Source: Zingiber officinale (taxonomy: Eukaryota > Streptophyta > Magnoliopsida > Zingiberales > Zingiberaceae). From it: a stretch of DNA of 64,000 nucleotides. Shown piece by piece: positions 1 through 9,139 of the stretch (positions are counted from its first letter, which is position 1; the number at the start of each line of letters is the position of its first letter). The notes below the pieces were generated by a model, which was not told the origin of the DNA, did not search any database, and saw only the letters and a program-made list of their open reading frames with translations. The DNA is taken from assembly GCF_018446385.1 (NCBI RefSeq), contig NC_055989.1, positions 130,165,004 to 130,229,003 of the forward strand, given 5' to 3'. The position numbers were made by a program, and so were the translations under genes.

Positions 1-128
1 GTTATCTACTTTATAAATTAATTGAACAACTATATTCAACAAATAAATATAGACATTTGACCAATGTGATTCTATTATTTCAAAAATAAATGTTTACAAA
101 AGATAGACTTTTAGTATACACTCTAACA
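1..128 (-). mobile_element. Copia-type LTR, partial at window edge
   Basis: AT-rich sequence that differs sharply from the GC-rich arrays beginning at 129. Read on the minus strand it begins TGTTAGAGTGTATACTAAAA, a TG-start of the kind seen in plant Copia LTRs, and runs off the window. It abuts the array-filled LTR element on its right and probably inserted into it. The other end and any target duplication lie outside the window, so solo LTR versus full element cannot be decided. Confidence 0.5.
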
Positions 129-129
129 C

Positions 130-495
130 AGTAAGTGCCGATCGAGCAACGATGGTGAGCGAAAACGCGAACTGAGAATGTCGAGCAGGGCGGCCAATGA
201 ACAGTAAGTGCCGATCGAGCAACGATGGTGAGCAAAAACGTGAACTGAGCATGCCGGGCAGGGCGGCCAGTGAACAGTAAGTGTCGATCGAGCAACGATG
301 GTGAGTGAAAACGTGAATTGAGCATGCCGAGCAGGGCGGCCAGTGAACAGTAAGTGTCGATCGAGCAATGATGGTGAGCGAAAGCGTGAACTGATCATGC
401 CGGGCAGGGCGACGAGTGAACAGTAAGTGCCGATCAAGCAACGATGGTGAGCGAAACCGTGAACTGAGCATGTCGGGCAGGGCGGCAAGTCAACC
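130..495. repeat. Tandem array, ~73-bp units (copy 1)
   Basis: About five imperfect head-to-tail units, each carrying GCCGATCGAGCAACGATGG followed by a GCGAAAACGTGAACTGAGCA-like half. The matching array of copy 2 is at about 15,090-15,440 on the opposite strand. Open frames through this block follow from the repeats and are not called as genes. Confidence 0.85.
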
Positions 496-554
496 AAGTG
501 TGATGAGTGTCAGGTAGAGCTGTGAGCGAGCGATGAGCACCGACCGAAAGGTCG

Positions 555-1128
555 TTGGGCGTGAGAGCATGCTTACTTATAACTCGTACTGAGGTGAGAG
601 TCTGGAACCCGACCCGTCGGTCGTTGGGCGTGAGAGCATGCTCACTTATAACTCGCACTGAGGCGAGAGTTTGGAGACGTGAGAGCATGCTCACTTATAA
701 CTGGCACTGGGGCGAGAGTTTGGGACCCGACCTGCCGGTCGTTGGGCGTGAGAGCATGCTCACTTATAACTCGCACTAAGGCGAGAGTCTGGAGGCGTGA
801 GAGCATGCTCACTTATAACTCGCACTGGGGCAAGTGTTTGGGACCCTACCTACCGGTCGTTGGGCGTGAGAGCATGCTCACTTATAACTCGCACTAAGAC
901 GAGAGTCTGGAGGCATGAGAGCATGCTCACTTATAACTCGCACTGAGGCGAGAGTTTGGAGGTGTGAGAGCATGCTCACTTATAACTCACACTGGGGCGA
1001 GAGTCTGGGACCCGACCTGCCGGTCGTTGGGCATGAGAGCATGCTCACTTATAACTCGCACTGAGACGAGAGTCTGGAGGTGTTAGAGCATTCTCACTTA
1101 TAACTCGCACTGAGGCGAGAGTTTGGGA
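555..1128. repeat. Tandem array with GAGCATGCTC palindrome (copy 1)
   Basis: About ten units of roughly 49-70 bp. Each has a core GAGAGCATGCTCACTTATAA and a variable spacer; longer units add a CCGGTCGTTGGGC block. The core contains the perfect 10-bp palindrome GAGCATGCTC, so the array is a regular ladder of palindromes. The equivalent array in copy 2 is at about 14,450-15,075. Confidence 0.88.
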
Positions 1129-1135
1129 CCCGACA

Positions 1136-1745
1136 AAGAGGTGTTCTGGAGACCTGACCAGGAAATGATCTGGAAGCCTGACCAGGAAATGATCTGGAAG
1201 CCTGACCAAGAAATGCTCTGGAGGCCTAACCAAGAAATGCTCTGGAGGCCTGACCAGGAAATGCTCTGGAGGCCTAACCAAGAAATGCTCTGGAGGCCTG
1301 ACCAGGAAATGTTCTGGAGGTCTGACCAAGAAATGCTCGGGTGGCCTGACCAGGAAATGTTCTGGAAGCCTGACCAAGAAATGCTCTGGTGACCTAACTA
1401 AGAAATGCTTGGAGGTCTGACCAGGAAATGATCTGGAAGCCTGACCAAGAAATGCTTTGGAGGCCTGACCAAGAAATGCTTTGGAGGCCTGACCAGGAAA
1501 TGTTCTGGAAGCCTGACCAAGAAATGCTCTGGAGGCCTAACTAAGAAATGCTCTGGAGGCCTAACCAGGAAATGTTCTGGAGGCATGACCAAGAAATGCT
1601 CGGGAGGCCTGACCAGGAAATGTTCTGGAGGCCTGACCAAGAAATGCTCGAGAGGCCTGACCAGGAAATGTTCTGGAGGTCTGACCCAGAATTGATCTGG
1701 AGGTCTGACCCAGAATTGATCTGGAGGTTTGAACAAGACTTGATC
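1136..1745. repeat. 24-bp tandem array (copy 1, expanded)
   Basis: About 25 units of 24 bp, consensus near GACCAGGAAATGCTCTGGAG plus GCCT. Because 24 is divisible by three the array stays open on both strands, reading RPDQEMLW repeats one way and LVRPPEHF repeats the other. Copy 2 carries only about 10-11 units (about 14,180-14,425), so the array has expanded or contracted since the copies separated. I read these frames as arithmetic artefacts and not as proteins. Confidence 0.9.
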
Positions 1746-1849
1746 TGGAGTCCTGACCAGGGATTAGTCTGGAAGCTCAGCCGAGAGTTGGTCTGGAAGC
1801 TTGACCGAGAGATCGTTAGCGATACTCCGATCCGAAACCGGTGGTGATA

Positions 1850-2930
1850 CTCTAGTCCGGGACCAGTGGCGATAACTCGACCCCGACCGGGGGAGGATAA
1901 GCCTTGAAATCCATAGAAGCGGAGCCCATAGTAATATGAGATAACAGAGCCTTTATCATACCTGATGGCGAAGTGATGTCAATCGGCTGACTCGAATCCC
2001 AAATGTTCGTACAGCTAGTAAGAGAAATAGTGTTGATCCCTTGACTCCCAAATATCCGTGGAGTCAAGGAGAAGAATAAGCTGAGCCCCGACCGTCAAAG
2101 GGAGTGAAGTTCATAGCCATATAAGGGAGCAGAGTCCGTAACAATAGAAGCAGAGCACCGCGGGTGAAGGGAATAGAGCTTGTAAATGTAAAAGAACGCA
2201 AAACAAGTGGAGAATACAGAGCATATAGTAATAATAGAGTGAAGTGCCTATAGCAGTAAAAGAATGCAGAACCCCATGGTGAAGGATGCAGAGCCTATAG
2301 CAGTAAGAGGATGCAGACCCTCATGGTGAAGGGTGCAGAACCTGTAGTTCACCTGATCAGTTCACCCGATCGGGGAGTTGGGCCCTTGGTCCCTGATTGG
2401 AGAGTAAGACCCCTAGCATGTAATCAAAGAGTGAGACCCCTAGATCCTGATCGGGAAGTCGTACTACGAGTCAATGATCGGGGAGCTGTGTCCCTAATGT
2501 AAGAGTGGGGAGCTGTGCCCCTAGTGTATGAGTGGGGAGCTGGGCCCCAAGTGTCCGATCAAAAATCGAAGACTCTACTCTTTGATCAAGGAACTAGGAT
2601 CATACTCTCTTATCAGGGCAGTATAACAGATCCTATAACCGTAAAAAGAGAGCAGCGCCCGTAGCGTACCTGACCGAGGAGTCCCGCCAATCGGTTGAGG
2701 GTTGGTCTCGATCCCTTGACTCCCAAATACCCATGGAGTCAGGGAAAAAATGTAATGGAAAAACTAACCTGTCGATCAACTGCTGCTCCAACTCAATTCC
2801 TCGACTCCCGAATACCCGTGGAGTGAGAGTAGAAGATAATATGTTCGTCGAGATCCTCCGAGACTTTGATAATGGCAGAGAACTTCTCAACGTCGTCCAT
2901 CTTCATGTTCCAGAACAGGTGAAGGAGATT
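1850..2930. other. Leader of LTR element copy 1 with short GGGAGCTGTG repeats
   Basis: Non-coding internal sequence between the 24-bp array and the primer-binding site. It has loosely repeated words such as GATCGGGGAGCTGTGTCCC and GCAGAGCCTATAGCAGTAAG, and two nearly identical stretches containing TTGACTCCCAAATA (about 2,038 and 2,718). The colinear, better-preserved counterpart in copy 2 is at about 12,970-14,110 on the other strand. No coding domain seen. Confidence 0.6.
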
Positions 2931-2950
2931 CCCACAGACGGCGCCAAATT

Positions 2951-4355
2951 TCATCTTGTCCGAAATCTGAGTCGGATGGACCGTCGGGTGAGGTGGATGG
3001 AATGTTGACTGAGTTGCGACGTCTCGGAGGGGGGGGGGGGTGTGCTGAGATGACTTTTGTATTGACCAAGTCTTCAGAAGTCCTCTGGTCAACGCTACCT
3101 GCAGCCAACGACCGAGTCCCCCCGGTCCCTGGTACCCCGAGGCTCGAGGCGGATCCAACGAACATATGAGTAACAGACTAATAATATAATAATGAAATAA
3201 ATAAGGGGTGAGTACGGAGAACGTACCCTAGCCCAGGGGGCACCCTTGGATGGGACGCTGGTCGAGTTATTGTGTCCCGGAAGAATAGATGGATAAGCCG
3301 AATGAAGAGCTGGATCTGATGAAGCGGAGCTGGACGTGACACGAAACCGAAAGACGAGCTACAGGTCGGGATAAAACACCGACATGCAGGCCGGGAGGTA
3401 CTAGCGGCACGCAGGCCGAGATACAAATATCGGCACACAGGTCGGGATAAAAATATCGACGCGCAGGCCGGGACATAAAACATCACACATGTCGAGTTGA
3501 AACATAATGACAGTGAGGGCCAGGGGGCCCGATCAACATCGAAGGCATATGACAATGCGGTTCGAGAGCGGGATCGTCGTCGGGCCTAAAGAAAAGGACC
3601 CTAGATGATCGAATCTGGCTGTAAGGCTGCCGATAGCGGTAATGACGCTGTGAGGTCAGTCAAGACTGCTGGTCGGCCAACAGTTGTCGTCGACGGCCTG
3701 GCAGTGGACATAAGTGAGGTGGTGACCTCGGAGGACAGCGTTAGACACTAGCTGTGGTCGGCGGAGAATGGCGTTGGGCTGCCAGTGGGCGTCGGAAGCG
3801 GCTGCGGACCCCGGCATACCGAGGATGGTCGGTGGCCTGTTGAGGTGTACGCCGGGGACGACATGGGCGACGACGAGTGGTAGGGAGAAGGGAGAGCGTA
3901 GAGGTGGTGTCAACATCCTAGAGAGGGAGCAGGGGGAGCCACGGGCGACCAACGTACATGAGGGAAGGAGGCGGCCGGAGGTGGTCGTCGGCGGCGGCGA
4001 GTCGGAGGCAGCGAAGGTGGCCTCTCCCACAAGGTCTTCGCGGTGACGGCCGATGAGAGGAGGAAAGGGAGGAGAGAGGAGGGAGAGACCGTGTGGCGAC
4101 GGCAGCAAGAAGAAGAGGGAGAGGAACGAAAACGGCGGCCAGAGGTCGGCGTCAGGCCGACTTCCACGAGGAAAGGGAAGAAGGCCCCTTTTCTTTTTTT
4201 GTTGGCGGCGGCGTAGAAAAATCCAAAAAAAAACTCTTCCTCCTTGATGAACAGTGCCATAACAAAATCCCAAAACCCCTTCAAATGTGAAAAGACCAAA
4301 TTACCCCTCCTTCCTCCTTTAATTCCTTCACTACCCTATATCCATATCCGTATCA
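2951..4355 (-). repeat. 5' LTR of array-filled element, copy 1
   Basis: About 1.4 kb. On the minus strand it starts TGATACGGATATGG (end of the interval) and ends near 2,951, directly before AATTTGGCGCCGTCTGTGGG, the primer-binding-like site (about 2,931-2,950). It shares with the copy 2 LTR the stretch that begins with the TTGGATCC/CTCGAG region and the TTTTATCCCGGTCTG repeats. The antisense GC-rich open frames at 3.6-4.3 kb lie inside it and are not genes. Confidence 0.65.
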
Positions 4356-4999
4356 TCTTATATTAGACATTCTTTTCTATATCAAAGGCTACAAGGGACG
4401 GAGCTAAAGGGGGTGATGGCGGCGATCACCCCCTTAATTTTTAAATATAAAAAATATATGAGATATAAAAATAAAGGATAAAAGAGATGTAAATGAAAGA
4501 TAATGATAATGATCGTCTATCTTTAATATAAACACATATATTTTATTATCTCGATATAAAATTTCTAACTCCAGACTAACAGTAGGTGTTGTTTGATAAA
4601 GAATAACAATTTGCCCAACTCGATTGCGACTTATTCTTTGTTAAACGCAATGGCGTTGATTGCCCCAATGGTGTAAGACCAGCAATGCAAGGAGAACCGT
4701 GATATTTCCACGAAATCCAGTTTCCATCCGCTAAAGTAAACATGTCTGTTTCTCTCCGTTCCCTTCGTTTCATCTTCTTCTCCGGGAAGTCCACGTACGC
4801 GTCGTGGAACCTCATCCGTATCTGACAATTAAATAGTTTTTTATGTAAAAAAATAAAAGAAATATATTCTTCCCTTGTGAAGCGATTCCCCGTTCACTTC
4901 TTTCTCTATAATTGAACTGCGAATGGGTTAAACACCATTTTGGTCGCCGTTGCCGCCGCAGCCAGCCGCAGCAGCAGCAGCAAAGAAAGGTGAGCGGCT
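4356..4999. promoter_or_regulatory. Intergenic/upstream region of the acyl-activating enzyme gene
   Basis: AT-rich spacer between the LTR element and the first host gene. It contains a perfect hairpin, arms AAGGGGGTGAT (4,407-4,417) and ATCACCCCCTT (4,425-4,435) with a 7-base GGCGGCG loop, preceded by GGGACGGAGCTA. That layout resembles terminal sequence of decayed plant DNA transposons. A small open frame on the minus strand (4,576-4,815) has no recognisable domain. The promoter of the downstream gene should lie here; TATA-like TATAATTG is at about 4,908. Confidence 0.45.
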
Positions 5000-6787
5000 A
5001 TGGATCAGTTGGCCCCGACCTCCGCCAACAGCAGCCCTCTGACGCCCCTCGGCTTTCTCGAGCGCACCGCTACCGTCTACGGCGACCGCCGCTCCGTCGT
5101 CTACAACCGCACCGTCTACACCTGGTCGGACACGCACCGCCGCTGCCTCCGCCTCGCCTCCGCCCTGAGCTCCCTCGGCATCTCCCGCGGCGATGTGGTA
5201 CGCGCGATCGCCGCCGTCACCGAAAGTTTCCCCCTTTTTCGCGTTTTTGTTCTCAAAATCTGATCTTGCTTTGCTTTCGGCCGTAAAAATTTGATCTTGG
5301 ACCGTTAGGTGTCTGTGCTCTCGCCCAACGTGCCGGCGATGTACGAGATGCACTTTGGAGTGCCGATGAGCGGCGCCGTGCTCAACACCGTCAACCTCCG
5401 GCTCGACGCCCGCACCATCTCCATCCTCCTTCGCCACAGCGAATCCAAGCTCGTCTTTGTCGACGTGGCGTCCGTTCCCCTTCTCGATGAGGCCTTCCGC
5501 CTCTTCCCCGCCACCGTTCCCTGCCCTCGCGTCGTCGTCATCGAGGACGCCTACGAGGAACTGCCGCCGGCTCCGAGTTCCGCACTCACCTACGAAAAGC
5601 TCATCGAGATGGGGGACCCGGAATTCCGGTGGGTTGGACCACAGAGCGAGTGGGATCCGATGGTCCTCAACTACACCTCCGGCACCACATCCTCCCCCAA
5701 GGGCGTCGTCCACTGCCACCGCGGTCTCTTCCTTGTCGTTCTCAGCTCCCTCATGGATTGGTCCGTTCCCCTAAATCCCACCTACCTGTGGACCCTCCCC
5801 ATGTTCCACGCCAACGGCTGGAGCTTCCCCTGGGGAGTCGCCGCCGCCGGCGGTACAAACATCTGCCTCCGCCGTTTCGACGCCGCCGCCGTCTACGCCG
5901 CCATCGAGACGCACCGCGTGACCCACCTCTGCGGCGCGCCCGTGGTTCTCAACATGATAGCCAACGCCACCGATTCCGCCCGCCGCCCACTACCGGGTCC
6001 AGTCCACATCCTCACCGCCGGGGCGCCGCCGCCAGCGGCGGTGCTGCACCGCACCGAGGCCATCGGCTTCACGGTCAGCCACGGGTACGGCCTCACCGAG
6101 ACCGCGGGGCTGGTGGTGTCCTGCGCGTGGAAGGGTGGGCCGTGGGACCGCCTCCCGGCGTCGGAGCGCGCGCGGCTCAAAGCCCGGCAGGGCGTGCGCA
6201 CGCTCCCTATGGCAGCCGTCGACGTCATCGACGACGCCACGGGGCAGAGCGTGAACAGGGACGGGGAGACCATGGGCGAGGTCGTGCTCCGCGGCGGCTG
6301 CCTTATGCTTGGCTACCTCAAGGACCCAGAGACCACGGCAAAGGCTATGCGCGCCGACGGGTGGTTCTACACCGGCGACGTCGGGGTGATGCACGCCGAC
6401 GGCTATCTGGAGATCAAGGACCGGTCAAAGGACGTGATCATCAGCGGCGGAGAGAACTTGAGCAGCGTCGAGGTGGAGTCCATCCTCTACGGCCACCCAG
6501 CGGTGAACGAGGCGGCGGTGGTGGCGCGGCCGGACGACTTCTGGGGCGAGACGCCATGTGCGTTCGTGAGCCTGAAGGAAGGGGCAACCGTCGCGTCGCC
6601 ACCGCCCACGGAGGCGGAGCTCATCGCTTGGTGCCGCGAGAGGATGCCGCGGTACATGGTCCCGAAGACGGTGGTGTTCACGGCAGACCTGCCGAAGACG
6701 TCCACAGGGAAGATCCAGAAGTTCGTACTCCGGGAGATGGCCAAGAAGATGGGCGCCGCCTCGTCGGCTCGGCCGAGCCGCATGTAG
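5000..6787 (+). CDS. Peroxisomal acyl-activating enzyme (acyl-CoA ligase), AAE1/5/11/12-type
   Basis: An ANL-superfamily adenylate-forming ligase that activates a carboxylic acid with ATP and joins it to CoA. I read two exons, 5,000-5,197 and 5,309-6,787. The phase-0 intron has donor GTACGC and acceptor TTAG, and the splice restores GDVVSVLSPN, giving 558 residues, normal for the family. Visible motifs are the P-loop YTSGTTSSPKG at about 188-198, GYGLTE at about 325-330, YTGD at about 420-423, DRSKDVIISGGEN at about 437-449, and the PKTSTGK motif with the catalytic lysine at about 534. The protein ends SRM, a type-1 peroxisomal signal accepted in plants. The large exon is extremely GC-rich, typical of monocot genes. 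The gene is convergent with the PPR gene downstream. The substrate (short/medium-chain, benzoate or another acid) cannot be told from sequence alone. The gene looks intact. Confidence 0.95.
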
Positions 6788-7106
6788 GCGGGTGGGTCCA
6801 CTCGGGCCGGGCCGGGTCCTTAGGAAAAACTCATTATTGGTGATAATAATAATCATTCATGACGATGACTCAGCTGTGGGGATAAAAACTTGCGATTTGA
6901 TATCTGGATTATCATTAAAAAAAAATTGTGATTTGTCTCAATTTTTTTTTAAACTTCAATGAATTTTCATGAATTAACCGGTAATTTTTTAAGAAAATTT
7001 TTGTAGAACCGATGACTTTTAAAATTAATCAGCATATTATTTCACTCTTCTTGCTTCTTCAAAAGCTCAGATATAAGCATGTAAGATCAGAGTTGGAAGA
7101 TCTTCA
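6788..7106. other. Intergenic spacer between convergent genes
   Basis: AT-rich 3' flank shared by the acyl-activating enzyme gene (+) and the PPR gene (-). It contains TAATAATAATAATC near 6,843 and poly-A/T runs, as expected for 3' UTR and polyadenylation regions. No gene or element is recognised. Confidence 0.5.
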
Positions 7107-8897
7107 TTACCCGTTCATGTGATGATCTATTGCCTGTAGCACACGATAAATGTCGATTATTCTAGGATGTGAATTCACTCCTATAACAAATTCATGTACA
7201 GTTCCATCCAGCTCGAACCAACTCCATCCGCATCGATTTTGAACTCCTCTTTCTTTCATGATCTTTCGAATCTCCTGCACTTCCCTCCACTTACTAGCAG
7301 AGGCAAGCATGCTCGATAGCTGCACGAACGCTCCGCTGTGATAAGGTTCCAACTCCAGTATCTTTCGAGCAATGACATCTCCAAGTTCGACATAGCCATG
7401 TCGTCTACAAGAGCTCAACAGGGCGCCCCAAGTGGCCGCGTCGGGATCGTGAGGGGAGTCCCTTACAAGCTGAAATGCCTCGGATATGAGCCCTGCCCTG
7501 CCCAACAAGTGCACCATGCAACACAGATGCTCAGGACTAGGACTTATTCGATACAACTTGGTCATCTTTTCGAAGTAGTGTTTCCCTACTTCTAACCATC
7601 CAACATGCGCACAAGCCGATAGAACCCCGGTGAATGTCGTGCTAGTCGGTTTCATGCCTACCTTCAGCATCTCGGAGAAGAGCTCCAGGCACTCAGCTGC
7701 TTGCCCATGAATGGCCAACCCCATGATCATCACATTCCAAGAGACCTCACTCTTTTGCACAATCCTACCAAACAAAGCACAAGCAGAACTGATACAACCG
7801 CACTTGGCATACATATCTACCAGCGCAGTGCTCAGAACAGTATCGACACAAAGCTTAGTCTCGTCCAAGTTCATGTGGATTTTTCGCCCCAAATCGAGAG
7901 CACCGAGATGAGCACAAGCCGCAACCGTGCAGGTGATTGCAGCTGCATTTGGCACTACACGGCCGTGGTCGATCATCTCAGTATACGCATTCAAAACCTC
8001 CCTGAAGCAGTCGTTCTGCAGATACCCATTAATTAGCGAGCTCCAGGACACTTCGTTCTTGTTCGGTATTCGATGGAAAAGCCTCTTTGCCGTCTCCATG
8101 TCGCCGTTCCTTGCAAATCCAGCAACCATGGAGTTATATGATACTACATCTTTCTGCGGCAATCCGTCGAACAATTCCCAAGCGTCGCTGACGCTCCCAC
8201 ACTTGCCGTGCATGTCGATTAACGCATTAACCACGTAAGAGTTGTCCATGGCCCCGAGCTTGCAAGCTAATCCCTCTGCCATCCTCGCTAAACTTGCGCT
8301 GCCAAACTGGGAAAAAGCAGTGCATACAGCAACGATGCTGAACTCATCAGGCCTCACATCTGATTCCATCATTCGCAAGAACAAGTCCAATGCTGCCTCA
8401 GCACAGCCGCTGCGAGCGTAACCATTGATGAGCTCGGTCCAAGCAATGCAATCTCTGTCAGGCAATTCATCGAACACTTCATGAGCGGCTCCTACAAGCT
8501 CACAGGCAACGTACCCATGGATCAACGAGTTGAGCACAAGCGAATCATATCGAAAACCGAGTGCGAGAGACTGCGCGTGGATTCCCATCACCAAGCCCGG
8601 AGCTTTGAGGTGCGAACACGCTTTCAGAACGAGAGAGAAGGTGACGCCGCTGGGCGTGGCACCGCATTGCAGCAGTTGCTTGTAAAGGCCGAAACTGGTG
8701 CCGCTTTCCTTGGATCTGGAAGCGGACTGCGATCGGAGAAGCTTGTGGCAAACATGGAGGATCACGCTTGAGGTGCGCTTGTCTCCGGAGAGCCCCTGGG
8801 CGATGACCTGGGCGTGGATTTGGTCGAGATGGGACGCTTTGGAGCAGGTGTCGAGCCAGGAGAAGCACTGGCTCAATGCCCTGCAACTCATCATCAA
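7107..8897 (-). CDS. PLS-class pentatricopeptide repeat protein with E domain
   Basis: Intronless 596-residue PPR protein, presumably a sequence-specific RNA-binding factor in mitochondria or plastids, most often acting in C-to-U editing. Repeats run through the protein in P-L-S order; examples are the VLNSLIHGYVACELVGAAHEVFDELP and VSYNSMVAGFARNGDMETAKRLF types of motif. The C-terminus has the E/E+ style block, with GCGWSWFELDGTVHEFVIG close to the end and LQAIDHHMNG at the terminus. No DYW deaminase follows, so it would need a partner deaminase if it edits. The start is the first of three consecutive methionines. Organelle targeting is not obvious by eye. It diverges from the J-domain gene across a short spacer. 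The frame is intact. Confidence 0.95.
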   Translation of the reverse strand: MMMSCRALSQCFSWLDTCSKASHLDQIHAQVIAQGLSGDKRTSSVILHVCHKLLRSQSASRSKESGTSFGLYKQLLQCGATPSGVTFSLVLKACSHLKAPGLVMGIHAQSLALGFRYDSLVLNSLIHGYVACELVGAAHEVFDELPDRDCIAWTELINGYARSGCAEAALDLFLRMMESDVRPDEFSIVAVCTAFSQFGSASLARMAEGLACKLGAMDNSYVVNALIDMHGKCGSVSDAWELFDGLPQKDVVSYNSMVAGFARNGDMETAKRLFHRIPNKNEVSWSSLINGYLQNDCFREVLNAYTEMIDHGRVVPNAAAITCTVAACAHLGALDLGRKIHMNLDETKLCVDTVLSTALVDMYAKCGCISSACALFGRIVQKSEVSWNVMIMGLAIHGQAAECLELFSEMLKVGMKPTSTTFTGVLSACAHVGWLEVGKHYFEKMTKLYRISPSPEHLCCMVHLLGRAGLISEAFQLVRDSPHDPDAATWGALLSSCRRHGYVELGDVIARKILELEPYHSGAFVQLSSMLASASKWREVQEIRKIMKERGVQNRCGWSWFELDGTVHEFVIGVNSHPRIIDIYRVLQAIDHHMNG

Positions 8898-9139
8898 TCG
8901 CTTCGAAAGCTAATGACGGCGTTGAAGCTTTTCCTCCACTTCTTATTTATCCTGTTAATATGTAACCAAAACAGTAAATTGTATAAAAATCTAAATCTGT
9001 TTGAAAGAATCTAGTTGGATTTTGTAGGGCGATGAAAAATTCTTTTATCAGGAGACAGTGACCAAAGATCTTTCTTCCACGGCAATCCTACATTATATCG
9101 AATAGGAGAGCAAAAAGCAAAGGATCCAAGTAAAAAAAA
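8898..9139. promoter_or_regulatory. Compact bidirectional promoter region
   Basis: Only 242 bp separate the PPR start (minus strand) from the J-domain protein start (plus strand), so both promoters and both 5' UTRs must fit here. TATA-like stretches are TGTATAAAAATC at about 8,978 and ATTATATCG at about 9,092. AGTAAAAAAAA immediately precedes the plus-strand ATG. Both genes probably serve organelles, so shared expression is plausible but inferred. Confidence 0.5.

Larger units (their letters stand above)
129..4355 (-). mobile_element. Non-autonomous LTR element, array-filled (copy 1, partial)
   Basis: This is the minus-strand relative of the element at 11,469-18,594. Going leftward it shows a 5' LTR (2,951-4,355), a primer-binding-like site just inside it, an array-poor leader (about 1,850-2,930), a 24-bp array, an array with the palindrome GAGCATGCTC and an array of about 73-bp units. 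It stops at 128 against a Copia-like LTR, so its far end is not in the window. No gag or pol domain is recognisable. It is a fossil, probably a LARD-type partner of a Tat-lineage Gypsy family, judged from the primer site. It is older-looking than copy 2 because the two differ clearly over their LTRs. Confidence 0.72.

Noticed and set aside
94-497. Overlapping minus-strand open frames of about 125 residues
   Set aside because: They are three frames of the ~73-bp tandem array, repetitive and without domains.
1045-1847. Long both-strand frames with RPDQEMLW or LVRPPEHF repeats
   Set aside because: Result of a 24-bp repeat length divisible by three; no start context or domain, and copy number differs between element copies.
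3656-4299. GC-rich frames of 129-205 residues antisense to the copy 1 LTR
   Set aside because: They lie in an LTR, are skewed in composition (poly-Pro/Arg/Ser) and are not preserved in copy 2.
4576-4815. 79-residue minus-strand frame upstream of the acyl-activating enzyme gene
   Set aside because: No recognisable domain, no splice partner, AT-rich neighbourhood. It could be decayed transposon sequence.
5629-6843. 404-residue frame overlapping the acyl-activating enzyme exon
   Set aside because: Alternate-frame shadow of a very GC-rich exon; Arg/Pro/His-rich and without domains.
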